A stretch of 64,000 nt of DNA, taken from the NCBI RefSeq assembly GCF_014651035.1, contig NZ_BMWC01000005.1, positions 1 through 64,000 on the forward strand. The letters are read 5' to 3'. Made by a program: the position numbers and the translations under genes. The notes under the pieces were generated by a model. It was not told the DNA's origin. It did not search any database and was given only the letters and a program-made list of their open reading frames with translations. Origin of the DNA: Streptomyces lomondensis. GTDB lineage: Bacteria; Actinomycetota; Actinomycetes; Streptomycetales; Streptomycetaceae. Position 1 is the first letter of the stretch. Each line of letters opens with the position of its first letter. Below, in pieces: positions 43,228-51,260 of this stretch.

Positions 43228-43447
43228 CGTCTGCCTCTCCCGTCGTTCGAGTGCCTGCACTCCTTGGTGCCCGCATCCTGCACGCTCGACGCCGAGTCCG
43301 TGGCGGGCCGTGGTCACATGGCCGAAGAGGTCGTCCTCACACCGCCGAGGGGTTGCCCTGCAACGCGTTCGGCGGTATCCGGTGTGCGCCCAGGGACGGA
43401 AGTCGTCTCCTGATGCGACCGTGCCGGGGCAGGCGCAGACTGACACT

Positions 43448-45055
43448 GTGAGCCACACGCGCCCGGGGCGCGGGACCGCGTCCCCTTCCCGATCCGCGCC
43501 TCAGCAGACTGTGGCGCTGGCGGCGATGATGTTCGCCGTCGCCATGACCTTCATCGACCAGACCATCGTGTCCATCGCGGCTCCGGACATCGTCCGCGAA
43601 CTGGGCCTGTCCTCATCCGGGATGCAGTGGGTGGTCAACGCCTACCTGCTGGCCCTCGCGGCGTTCTTCGCCCTCGGCGGGCGCCTCGCGGACCTCTACG
43701 GGCCGCGCCGGGTCGTCGTCATCGGCACGCTGGTGTTCGTCGTCTCGTCGGTGCTGTGCGGCTGCGTCCCCGAGGGCGGCGCCGCGCAGACCTGGCTGAT
43801 CGTGTTCCGCGCCACCCAGGGACTCGGGGCGGCCCTGCTCTTCCCCGCCGCCCTGGCCGTGGTGGTGGCGGTCTTCCCGGTCGAGCGACGCGGCCGCGCC
43901 CTCGCCCTGTTCTTCGGGGTCACCGGCGCCCTGACCGCCCTGGGCCCGCTCCTGGGCGGCTGGCTGACCAACTGGACCTGGCGCGCCGTCTTCTGGGTCA
44001 ACGTGCCCGTGGCGATCGTGGCGCTGGTCCTGACCGCCCTGGCGCACCTCTCCGACCGGCGGCGGTCCGGCACCCTGGACGTCCGTGGCGCCGCCCTCGT
44101 CGCGGCCGGGATGGCCCTGAGCGTCCTCGGCTTCCAGCAGGCCTGGTCCTGGGGCTGGGACAGCTGGGCGACCTGGGTGTGCGTCGCGGGCGGCCTCGCG
44201 GTGCTCTGCGTGTTCGTCCGCTACGAGTGGCGGCAACCGCATCCGCTGATCGACCTGCGGGTCTTCCGGGACCGGGCGTTCACCATGGACGCGGCGGTGC
44301 TGTTCTTCGCGATGCTCGCCTTCGTCCCGCTGTTCTTCTTCGCCTCCGTGTACGCGCAGGTGTCCCTGAGCGCCTCGCCCAACCAGGCGGCGCTGTTCCT
44401 GCTGTACTTCTTCGCGGGCTTCGCGATCGCCTCGCAGTGGGGCGGCCGGATCCTCGACAAGCAGGGCGCGCGCCCGGCCCTGAAGCTCGGCACGGCCGTG
44501 GGCGCCGTCGGGTTCGCGCTGTGGGCGGGCGAGCTCACCCACCTGTCCATGCACGACCAGTGGCCGTACGCGGCGCTGGCCGGGGCCGGCATCGGCTTCA
44601 TCCTCGCGCCCGCCTCGACGGACGCCGTCAACCGGGCCATCGGGGCGTCCTACGGCGAGGTCACCGGCATCACCCAGACCGTGCGCAACTACGCGGCCAG
44701 CGTGGGCCTGGCCGTCTACGGCACGATCCTCACGCATGTCACGACCCGCAACGTGGTGCACACCCTGGAGTCCCGGGGCGTGCCCGCAGGCGACGCGGAC
44801 ACCGTGGCCCGCGACGTCACCGAGTCCGTCACGGGCAACGGCGACTCCCGGCCGCCCACCGGCACCGGCCCCGCCGCCGACGCGACGCGGGACGCGATGG
44901 CCGCGATCCGCATGGACTTCGCCGAGGCCAACCAGTGGGTGTTCTACGGCATGGCCGTCGCCCTGGGCCTCGGGTTCCTGTGCGCCCTGCGCCACCCGGG
45001 CGGCAGGGCGGACACGGCCTCGCCGGTGGAGGAACCGGCCGTGCGGGCACACTGA
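43448..45055 (+). CDS. DHA2-family (EmrB/QacA) drug efflux transporter
   Basis: A 535-residue, fourteen-helix MFS pump. It has the motif DIVRELGLSSSGMQWVVNAY and LGGRLADLYGPRRVVVIGTL (motif A), IVFRATQGLGAALLFPAALA (motif B), and GALTALGPLLGGWLTNWTWR (antiporter motif C, LGPxLGG). Such proteins expel hydrophobic drugs or native metabolites by proton antiport. Start at GTG 43448. It is divergent from pntAB with about 220 bp between; no TetR/MarR regulator is adjacent. Confidence 0.92.
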   Translation: MSHTRPGRGTASPSRSAPQQTVALAAMMFAVAMTFIDQTIVSIAAPDIVRELGLSSSGMQWVVNAYLLALAAFFALGGRLADLYGPRRVVVIGTLVFVVSSVLCGCVPEGGAAQTWLIVFRATQGLGAALLFPAALAVVVAVFPVERRGRALALFFGVTGALTALGPLLGGWLTNWTWRAVFWVNVPVAIVALVLTALAHLSDRRRSGTLDVRGAALVAAGMALSVLGFQQAWSWGWDSWATWVCVAGGLAVLCVFVRYEWRQPHPLIDLRVFRDRAFTMDAAVLFFAMLAFVPLFFFASVYAQVSLSASPNQAALFLLYFFAGFAIASQWGGRILDKQGARPALKLGTAVGAVGFALWAGELTHLSMHDQWPYAALAGAGIGFILAPASTDAVNRAIGASYGEVTGITQTVRNYAASVGLAVYGTILTHVTTRNVVHTLESRGVPAGDADTVARDVTESVTGNGDSRPPTGTGPAADATRDAMAAIRMDFAEANQWVFYGMAVALGLGFLCALRHPGGRADTASPVEEPAVRAH

Positions 45056-45062
45056 CCGCCGG

Positions 45063-45100
45063 ATGAAAGCTCCCTCATCCGGGGCACAGCACCGGTTCAT
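45063..45100 (+). promoter_or_regulatory. 38-bp motif, copy 1, upstream of the kinase-fold gene
   Basis: This segment runs from ATGAA (45063) to TTCAT (45096-45100) with CTCATCC and GGCACA between. It matches 28 of 38 positions of 46380-46417 upstream of the next gene. It begins right after the efflux gene's stop and partly overlaps the stem CCGGATGA/TCATCCGG (45059-45066/45075-45082), which could also act as a terminator. A second stem GCCCCG/CGGGGC (45105-45122) ends 2 bp before the next ATG and may hide the ribosome-binding site. Confidence 0.55.
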
Positions 45101-45124
45101 CAACGCCCCGCATCGTCGGGGCAC

Positions 45125-46543
45125 ATGAGCCCCGAGCAGTCCGTTCGACCTCTCCCGCCCGCGCCCGTACCCGAAGCCGCCGCCGAGCTGCGGCTGCTGA
45201 CAAACCCGGACTGCGGCGCTCTGCTCGCCGCCGCCCTGGAGCCGTACGGCGGCCGGGTGCTGTCCTGGGCCGTCGACCAGGTCGACCACCGGCCCGGCCG
45301 CGGCTGCACCGCCGCCTACCGGGTCCAGGTCCGCGGACCCGACGGGCGGATCCACCAGGAGCGGATCGGAGCCCGGACCGGCCGGCTACCCCAGGGCACC
45401 ACGGTGGTGGAGAACGGCACCACCCGGGTGGCGCTCTGGCGCTTCCCGTACGACCCGTGGCTGCCCGCCCTGCCCTCGGCCTGCGACCGGGCCGCGCTCG
45501 CCCGGCTGCTGCGGGACTCGGGCCACGGCTCCGGCCCCGCCCGGTACCGGGTGCGCGCCTACCGGCCCGGCCGCCGCGCCGTCATCGAGGCCGTCGGCGC
45601 CCGGGGGCGGCTGTTCCTCAAGGTGGTCCGGCCGGGACGCGTCGAGGAGCTGCACCGCCGTCACCGGCTGCTCACGGAGGCCGGCGTCCCGGCCCCGCCC
45701 AGCCTCGGCTACACACCGGACGGGCTGGTCGCCCTGGAGGCGCTGCCCGGCCGGACCCTGCGGCAGGCACTGCGCGACGGCAGCGGGCCGGTACCGTCCG
45801 CGCGGGCGGTCCTGGCTCTGCTCGACCGGCTCCCGCCGGAACTCGCCCAGGGCCCGCCGCGGCCGTCCTGGTGCGCCAGGGCTGCGCACTACGCCGCCGT
45901 GCTCGCCGCCGCCCTGCCCGAACGCGCCGCGCAGGCCGCCGAGTTGGCCGAGGAGATCGCCACGGGCACCGTCCCCGGGCCCCGCACCGCCGTCCACGGC
46001 GACCTGTACGAGAGCCAGTTGCTGGTGGCCGGCGGGCGCATCACCGGGCTGCTCGACGTGGACACGGCCGGGCCCGGTGAACGCGTCGACGACCTGGCCT
46101 GCCTGCTGGGCCATCTGTCCGTCCTCGCCCTGGTCGACCGGGCGCGCGCCGCGGTCGTCGGCCGGCTGGGCGCCGACTGCCTGGCCGTGTTCGAGGAGGA
46201 GGTCGACCCTGCCGAGCTGCGGCGCCGGGCGGCTGCCGTGGTGCTGTCCCTCGCCACAGGGCCGCACCGGGTGCAGGAGGCCGGCTGGCCCGCCGCCACC
46301 CGCGCCCGCCTGGACCTGGCGGGCGACTGGCTGCACGGGGCCCGCAGGGGCAACAGAGGCCGCCGGGGCCGCCGGGCCCATGAAGGCCCTCTCACCCTCG
46401 GCACATGGCCGCTTCATGGCGGCGGCGGACCGTTGTCAGTGGAAGCCGGACCGGAAGTGAAGGAGAACAGCTCATGCGTAACACCAGACCGTGGCGCGTC
46501 GTCGTCGCCGGTGCGGGCGCGACCGCCGTCCTCGCCGGACTGA
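45125..46543 (+). CDS. Aminoglycoside phosphotransferase (kinase-fold) family protein
   Basis: A 472-residue protein of the APH/choline-kinase superfamily. The N-terminal about 150 residues are a family-specific domain. The kinase lobes follow: ARGRLFLKVVRPGRVEELHR (the ATP-binding Lys), LVALEALPGRTLRQAL, the catalytic loop HGDLYESQLL (His291, Asp293) and the metal site LLDVDTAGPGERVDDLA. The final about 60 residues after WLHGARRGNRGRRGRRA are basic/low-complexity and run into the next gene, overlapping it by 70 bp in another frame. The natural substrate is unknown; such genes are common in actinomycetes and need not give resistance. Confidence 0.83.
   Translation: MSPEQSVRPLPPAPVPEAAAELRLLTNPDCGALLAAALEPYGGRVLSWAVDQVDHRPGRGCTAAYRVQVRGPDGRIHQERIGARTGRLPQGTTVVENGTTRVALWRFPYDPWLPALPSACDRAALARLLRDSGHGSGPARYRVRAYRPGRRAVIEAVGARGRLFLKVVRPGRVEELHRRHRLLTEAGVPAPPSLGYTPDGLVALEALPGRTLRQALRDGSGPVPSARAVLALLDRLPPELAQGPPRPSWCARAAHYAAVLAAALPERAAQAAELAEEIATGTVPGPRTAVHGDLYESQLLVAGGRITGLLDVDTAGPGERVDDLACLLGHLSVLALVDRARAAVVGRLGADCLAVFEEEVDPAELRRRAAAVVLSLATGPHRVQEAGWPAATRARLDLAGDWLHGARRGNRGRRGRRAHEGPLTLGTWPLHGGGGPLSVEAGPEVKENSSCVTPDRGASSSPVRARPPSSPD
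46380..46417 (+). promoter_or_regulatory. 38-bp motif, copy 2, upstream of the Asp-rich protein
   Basis: ATGAA (46380) to TTCAT (46413-46417), with CTCACCC and GGCACA between, same length and spacing as the copy at 45063. It lies inside the end of the kinase-fold gene, 57 bp before the Asp-rich gene's start. Preservation of the spaced TCA(T/C)-type half-sites suggests binding by one regulator, for example an OmpR-class dimer. Confidence 0.55.
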
Positions 46544-46854
46544 GCGGCGTGGCGGTGGCCGCCGGGAACGGCATCGACCTGCGCGACAGGACCGAACCCG
46601 TCCAGGTCGTCGCCCCGCTCGACGACGACAGGGACGACGACTCCGGACCGGGCGGGGACGACGACTCCCGCCCCGACACGGACGACGACTCCGGGCTCGA
46701 CAGCCCGGACTCCGACTCCTCCCCCGCCGACGACTCGGCCGACGACTCCGACGACAGCCCGGCAGATGCCGACGACACCGACGACTCCCACGACAGCCCA
46801 GCCGACTCCGACGACTCCGAGGACTCCGACGACACCGACGACTCCGACGACTGA
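46474..46854 (+). CDS. Secreted Asp/Ser-rich repeat protein
   Basis: A 126-residue protein. The signal peptide (RPWRVVVAGAGATAVLAGLS then GVAVAA) is followed by a short segment GNGIDLRDRTEPVQVVAPLD, then about 75 residues almost wholly of Asp, Ser, Pro, Ala and Thr (DDSDDSPADADDTDDSHDSP and similar). Strongly acidic; it may bind calcium or other cations at the cell surface. AAGGAG precedes the ATG. It overlaps the end of the kinase-fold gene and has its own copy of the 38-bp motif, so the two are likely co-regulated. The N-terminal conserved part resembles small PepSY-associated or CutRS-regulated proteins only vaguely. Confidence 0.75.
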   Translation: MRNTRPWRVVVAGAGATAVLAGLSGVAVAAGNGIDLRDRTEPVQVVAPLDDDRDDDSGPGGDDDSRPDTDDDSGLDSPDSDSSPADDSADDSDDSPADADDTDDSHDSPADSDDSEDSDDTDDSDD

Positions 46855-46897
46855 CCAGCCCCCACCGGCGGTCCGGCGTCACGCCCGTCGGGCCGCC

Positions 46898-47353
46898 TCA
46901 GCGCGTGAACAAGTCGGTCGTCCGCTCCTGGATCTCCCGTGGGGTCAGCTCCTCGATCGTCTGGGAGATCATCCAGAGATGGCCGAACGGGTCGGCGAGA
47001 CGGCCGCCGCGCTGCCCGTAGTGCTGGTCGGCGACGGGGTACACCACCGTCGCCCCGCCCCGCAGCATGGCCTCGGCCACGGCGTCGGCGTCGGACACGT
47101 CCAGGGCCATGATCACGGGGCTGCCGCCGAGGGAGGGCGGCGCGGGGTCGGCGTCGTCGGCGTCCTTGACCGCGATCACGGCGTCGCCGAGACGCAGCAT
47201 GGCGTGCACGATCCTCCCCCCGGGGTCGGTGTACCGCTCGATCTCCTCGGCACCGAGCGCGGCCCGGTAGAACTCGATGGCCCGCGGCCCGTCCGAGACC
47301 ACGAGCCGGGCGTAGAGCCGGGTGATGGCTGGTTCGTCACTCAGATTGGTCAT
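46898..47353 (-). CDS. VOC-family protein (PhnB-like)
   Basis: A 151-residue glyoxalase-fold protein: ITRLYARLVVSDGPRAIEFY, RAALGAEEIERYTDPGGRIV, AMLRLGDAVIAVKD, MALDVSDADAVAEAMLRGGA, GRLADPFGHLWMISQTIEEL. This is the PhnB/YlbQ subgroup pattern (H-A-x-L on strand 4 and DPFGHxW at the end). Likely a small-molecule-binding or isomerase protein. It is 63 bp after the AraC gene on the same strand, so probably co-transcribed and under its control. Confidence 0.87.
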   Translation of the reverse strand: MTNLSDEPAITRLYARLVVSDGPRAIEFYRAALGAEEIERYTDPGGRIVHAMLRLGDAVIAVKDADDADPAPPSLGGSPVIMALDVSDADAVAEAMLRGGATVVYPVADQHYGQRGGRLADPFGHLWMISQTIEELTPREIQERTTDLFTR

Positions 47354-47416
47354 GCCCTCACGATCGCGCGTCCCGCGGGCCGGGGATTGTAGAAAACGGT
47401 CGGACGGGCAGGTCCG

Positions 47417-48304
47417 TCATCCGCCGAGCGGCACGTGGTTGCGTTCGAGCGGCGAGCGTGGGGCGTACGCGGTCGGGGTGATGCCCGCCAGCGCGCGGAA
47501 CTCGTGGATCAGATGTGCCTGGTCGTGGTAGCCGCAGTCCGCGGCGAGAACCGCCCAGTCCGGCGCCCCGGGCCCGGCGTTCACGCGCCCGAGCAGCCGC
47601 TGGAAGCGCCGGATGCGGGCATACCGTTTGGGCGGGAGTCCCAGCTGTTCGGCGCAGTTGCGGGCCAGTCGCCGGGAGGTCCAGCCGAGCCGGTCGGCGA
47701 CCTCGCCCACGGGCGTACCGCGGTCGAGCAGCATCGCCGCGCGGCGGACCGCCGGGTCGGGTTCCAGCGGGCGTGCCGCCTGCCTCAGCAGGACCTGCTC
47801 CACTTCTCGCAGGCAGGCCTCGGGGCCGCTGGAGGACAGGGCCGCCAGCAGCCGCTCGCGCAGCACCGCGCCGTCCGTGCCCCACAGCTCGTCGAGCCCC
47901 ACCAGCTGGTCGCGGACCTCGGAGACCGGGGCGGTGAGGAAGGGGTACGCGCCCGCCGGGCGGAAGGCCACCCACACGACGGCGCGCTGCTGCGCCGGGT
48001 CGATCACGGCGGGCTCGCTGTACGGCCCCTGGACGGCCGCTCCCCGGGTGCGCCGCTCCGCGCCCCGCAGCGGCGACGAGGACAGCGCGTCCCCGTCCAG
48101 GTTCACCAGCAGCTGCGCCCCGCCCGTCGGCAGGGCCAGCTCGGCGGAGTGCCCGAACCGCCCCGCCGCATAGCCCAGCGCCCCGATCAGCGGCAGGAGC
48201 GCGGGCGCCGACGGCCGGACCGTGAGCGCGACGGCCCGCTCCCCGGCGAGAGCGCTCGACGGTGCCGCCGGACCGCTGGTCGCGGGACCGCCCGTGCGTG
48301 CCAT
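47417..48304 (-). CDS. AraC-family transcriptional regulator
   Basis: A 295-residue regulator. The N-terminal domain (FGHSAELALPTGGAQLLVNL, VVWVAFRPAGAYPFLTAPVS) is a ligand-sensing part of the DUF6597 type. The C-terminal HTH pair is GEVADRLGWTSRRLARNCAE / LGLPPKRYARIRRFQRLLGR / LAADCGYHDQAHLIHEFRAL, ending AGITPTAYAPRSP, the AraC signature. The frame stays open with good codon use from ATG 48304. It precedes the VOC gene. The MITE at 48355 begins 51 bp upstream of its start and therefore probably contains or displaces its promoter. Confidence 0.88.
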   Translation of the reverse strand: MARTGGPATSGPAAPSSALAGERAVALTVRPSAPALLPLIGALGYAAGRFGHSAELALPTGGAQLLVNLDGDALSSSPLRGAERRTRGAAVQGPYSEPAVIDPAQQRAVVWVAFRPAGAYPFLTAPVSEVRDQLVGLDELWGTDGAVLRERLLAALSSSGPEACLREVEQVLLRQAARPLEPDPAVRRAAMLLDRGTPVGEVADRLGWTSRRLARNCAEQLGLPPKRYARIRRFQRLLGRVNAGPGAPDWAVLAADCGYHDQAHLIHEFRALAGITPTAYAPRSPLERNHVPLGG

Positions 48305-48354
48305 GCGTCCAGCCTACGGCCGGGCTACGACACGGCACCCGGCGTCGTGGTCTC

Positions 48355-48544
48355 CTAGGGCCTGTCGTTTGGATCAGGTCGCAGGGAAGTGACGGTGCTA
48401 TTCAGTGCCGGTGAGCGGGGTCTGGTGCGTGCAGCTGCAAGGCGGAGGAGGGCGTCGACGCGGAGCGTCGGCAACCGACGACAACGCGGCAGATGCGCGT
48501 GCCAGACCCCGCGTCTGCGGCGTGATCCAAACGACAGGCCCTAG
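48355..48544. mobile_element. 190-bp MITE-like element, copy 2
   Basis: Same length and ends as copy 1 at 13626: CTAG, then GGCCTGTCGTTTGGATCA, and on the right TGATCCAAACGACAGGCC then CTAG. It differs from copy 1 only at three sites near 48402-48411 (GGTGCTATTCAGTGCC against GGTACTTTTCAGCGCC). It sits between two divergent regulatory genes: the AraC gene (start 48304) and the Lrp-type gene (start 48579), only 34 bp from the latter. No coding capacity of its own; a frame running through it into the Lrp gene is not a real N-terminus. Confidence 0.85.
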
Positions 48545-48578
48545 CAGTCGCGCACGCTCACGAACCGAGGAGGCAGCG

Positions 48579-49568
48579 ATGGAGCCGGGCGCCGCCCTCG
48601 ATCCGCTGGACCTGAAGCTGCTGCAGGCGCTCCAGCTGGACGGGCGGGCGCCGTTCAGCCGGATCGCGCAGGTGCTCGGGGTCTCCGACCAGACCGTCGC
48701 CCGGCGGTACCGGCGGCTGCGCAGCCGCGCCCGGCTGAAGGTGCTCGGCGTGACCGACGAGAACCGCCTCGGCCGCAGCAGCTGGATCGTCCGGCTGCGC
48801 TGCACCCCGGACGCGGCCGAGCAGCTGGCGGGCGCGCTCGCCCGGCGCCGGGACACCTCGTACGTCAGCCTGAACTCCGGCGGCACCGAGGTGATGTGCA
48901 TGATGAAGCCGCGCAGCCGGGAGGCCCGCGACGAACTCCTCCTCGACCGGCTCCAGCGCACCCCGCGCGTCACGTCGGTCAGCGCCCACTGCGTCCTGCA
49001 CCCCTTCTACGGCGGCGCGCTCGGCTGGCTCAACAAGGCCGACGCCCTCTCCCCCGACGAGGAGGCGGCGCTGCGTCCCCCGCCCGTCGCGACGCCCGCC
49101 GGCCCGGTCGCCCTGGACGCGGACGACGAGTCGCTGATCGACGTCCTGCGGCACGACGGCCGCGCCACGCTCACCGAACTCCAGGCGGCCACGGGCCAGA
49201 CGGAGTCCATGGTCAAGCGGCGCCTGGAACGGCTGCGGTCCACCGGCGTCCTCTACTTCGACATCCAGCACGACGCGAGTTCGCTCGGCCACGAGGTGGA
49301 GTCCATCCTGTGGCTGACGGTGGCCCCGGCCTCCCTCGCCTCCGTCGGCCGCGTCCTCGCGGAGCACCCCCAGGTCCCCTTCGCCGCGGCCGTCACCGGC
49401 CGGGCCAACATCTTCGCCGCGAGCCTGCACCGCGGCGCCGGGGACCTGTACACGTACCTGAGCGAGAAGATCGGCGCCCTGGAAGGCGTCCAGTCCGTCG
49501 AGACCGTCCTGACGCTGCGCCGCATCAAGCAGCTCTCCTACGAACCCAGGCGCACCGGCTCCTCCTAG
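48579..49568 (+). CDS. Lrp/AsnC-family regulator, duplicated form
   Basis: A 329-residue protein with two Lrp-like halves. The first HTH is LDLKLLQALQLDGRAPFSRI then AQVLGVSDQTVARRYRRLRS, and the second is LIDVLRHDGRATLTELQAAT then GQTESMVKRRLERLRSTG. Ligand-binding RAM-type regions are at about 65-155 and 235-320. Such double-domain forms are typical of Streptomyces. Ligands are usually amino acids. GAGGAGG lies 5-6 bases before the ATG. Its stop and that of the convergent GH13 gene share the palindrome CTAG (49565-49568), so the 3' ends overlap by four bases. Confidence 0.9.
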   Translation: MEPGAALDPLDLKLLQALQLDGRAPFSRIAQVLGVSDQTVARRYRRLRSRARLKVLGVTDENRLGRSSWIVRLRCTPDAAEQLAGALARRRDTSYVSLNSGGTEVMCMMKPRSREARDELLLDRLQRTPRVTSVSAHCVLHPFYGGALGWLNKADALSPDEEAALRPPPVATPAGPVALDADDESLIDVLRHDGRATLTELQAATGQTESMVKRRLERLRSTGVLYFDIQHDASSLGHEVESILWLTVAPASLASVGRVLAEHPQVPFAAAVTGRANIFAASLHRGAGDLYTYLSEKIGALEGVQSVETVLTLRRIKQLSYEPRRTGSS

Positions 49569-51229
49569 TGTTCGCCCACCGCCAGCCACACCGCCTGGTC
49601 CGGGCCCAGCACGCCGTCCGCCAGGGGGCCGCTGGAGAGGAGGAGCGCGGAGTGGCCGGGCAGTGCGTACGGCTCGGCCGAAAGGTTGACCACGCAGAGG
49701 AACCCCGGGTCGCGGCTGAAGGACAGGACCCCCTCCGGGGCGTCCCGCCAGGTCATGGTGCCGTCGCCGAGGGCGGCGTGGTCGCGGCGGATGCGCAGGG
49801 CCGTGCGGTACAGCTCCAGCATGGAGGCCGGGTCGCCGGTCTGGGCCTCGACGCTCAGCGGCGCCCAGTCGGCCGGCTGGGGAAGCCAGGGGGTGGCGCC
49901 GGCGGGGCCGAAGCCGTACGGGGGTGCCTGGCCGGACCAGGGGATCGGGACGCGGCAGCCGTCGCGGCCCCGGTCGGTGTGGCCGGAGCGCTCCCATATC
50001 GGGTCCTGGAGGGCCGACTCGGGCAGGTCCTCGACCTCGGGCAGGCCGAGTTCCTCGCCCTGGTAGACGTAGGCGCCGCCGGGCAGGGCGAGCATCAGCA
50101 GGGCGGCGGCGCGGGCGCGCCGAGTGCCGAGTTCGAGGTCGAGGGGGCCTTCGGGTTCGTACCGCGCGTTGGCGAGCCAGCTCCGCGCGGCGCTGCGGCC
50201 GTAGCGGCTGGGGTGGCGCATCACGTCGTGGTTGGAGAGGACCCAGGTGGCCGGTGCGCCCACCGCGCCGAGCATGGCGAGGGAGTCGTCGATGACGGCG
50301 CGCAGGTCCTTGGCGTCCCAGCCGCACATCAGGAAGTCGAAGTTGAAGGCGGTGTGCAGGCCGTCCCGGCGGACGTAGGCGGCGAGGCGTTCCGGGGTGT
50401 CCGCCCAGGCCTCGGCGACGAAGGAGCGGTCGCCGGGGAACTCGTCGGCGACCTTGCGCCAGGCGCGGTAGATCTCGTGCACCTCGTCCCGGTCCCAGTG
50501 CGGATGGTCGAGGTGCCGCCGGACCTCGTCCCGGCGGGTGAGCGGTCCCACCACGGCCGGTTCCGCGCGGGGCGGGAGATCGGGCAGCTCGGGGTGCTTG
50601 ACCAGGCCGTGGGCGACGTCGATGCGGAAGCCGTCGACGCCGCGGCTGAACCAGAACCGCAGGATGGACTCGAACTCGGCCCGTACCTCGGGGTGCTGCC
50701 AGTTGAGGTCGGGCTGCTGGGGTGCGAAGAGGTGCAGGTACCAGTCGCCGTCGGGCAGCCGGGTCCAGGCCGGGCCGCCGAAGCAGGAGACCCAGTCGTT
50801 CGGCGGCTGGGCCCCGTCGGGGCCGCGGCCGGGGCGGAAGACGTAGCGTTCGCGTTCCGGGCTGCCGGGGCCGGCGGCCAGCGCCGCCCGGAACCAGGCG
50901 TGCTGGTCGGAGGTGTGGTTGGGCACGATGTCGGGGATGACGCGGATCCCGTGCGCGTGCGCTTCCTCGATGAGTTGCTCGGCGTCGGCCAGGGTGCCGA
51001 ACAGCGGGTCGATGGCGCGGTAGTCGGCGACGTCGTAGCCGTGGTCGGCCATGGGCGACTTGTACCAGGGGTTGATCCAGACGGCGTCCACGCCCAGCGA
51101 CTTCAGATAGGGCAGGCGGGCGCGGAGGCCGGCGATGTCGCCGACGCCGTCGCCGCTGCCGTCGGCGAAGCTGCGGATGTAGACCTGGTAGATGACGGCA
51201 CTGCGCCACCAGGGTGCGGGACGGGGCAT
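49565..51229 (-). CDS. Glycoside hydrolase family 13 alpha-glucosidase
   Basis: A 554-residue enzyme hydrolysing alpha-1,4- or alpha-1,6-linked glucosides in the cytoplasm (no signal peptide). GH13 regions: I DIVPNH (100-105), II GFRIDVAHG with nucleophile Asp204, III VAEAW with acid Glu273, IV LSNHDV (332-337), plus the A-domain start WWRSAVIYQVYIRSFADGSG. This is the oligo-1,6-glucosidase/alpha-glucosidase subgroup. The ATG at 51229 has AGGAG upstream. The stop overlaps the Lrp gene's stop. It is the last gene of a minus-strand sugar operon: binding protein, two permeases, hydrolase, facing a LacI repressor, so maltose, trehalose or another alpha-glucoside is the likely substrate. No ATPase lies in the operon; MsiK is the usual shared ATPase in Streptomyces. 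Confidence 0.93.
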   Translation of the reverse strand: MPRPAPWWRSAVIYQVYIRSFADGSGDGVGDIAGLRARLPYLKSLGVDAVWINPWYKSPMADHGYDVADYRAIDPLFGTLADAEQLIEEAHAHGIRVIPDIVPNHTSDQHAWFRAALAAGPGSPERERYVFRPGRGPDGAQPPNDWVSCFGGPAWTRLPDGDWYLHLFAPQQPDLNWQHPEVRAEFESILRFWFSRGVDGFRIDVAHGLVKHPELPDLPPRAEPAVVGPLTRRDEVRRHLDHPHWDRDEVHEIYRAWRKVADEFPGDRSFVAEAWADTPERLAAYVRRDGLHTAFNFDFLMCGWDAKDLRAVIDDSLAMLGAVGAPATWVLSNHDVMRHPSRYGRSAARSWLANARYEPEGPLDLELGTRRARAAALLMLALPGGAYVYQGEELGLPEVEDLPESALQDPIWERSGHTDRGRDGCRVPIPWSGQAPPYGFGPAGATPWLPQPADWAPLSVEAQTGDPASMLELYRTALRIRRDHAALGDGTMTWRDAPEGVLSFSRDPGFLCVVNLSAEPYALPGHSALLLSSGPLADGVLGPDQAVWLAVGEH

Positions 51230-51260
51230 GTCACTCCTCACAAGAGGACGGGGGCGGTGG

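Noticed and set aside
43448..46543. Antibiotic resistance island made of efflux pump and phosphotransferase
   Set aside because: Both families are common housekeeping-type paralogues in Streptomyces, there is no mobile element around them and no biosynthetic genes adjoin.
48405..48578. Upstream extension of the Lrp-type protein through the MITE
   Set aside because: The extension consists of element sequence; the ATG at 48579 has a strong ribosome-binding site and gives the normal family start.
49565..49568. CTAG at the shared stop codons as a third insertion footprint
   Set aside because: There are no terminal repeats near it; a four-base palindrome shared by two convergent TAG stops is enough explanation.
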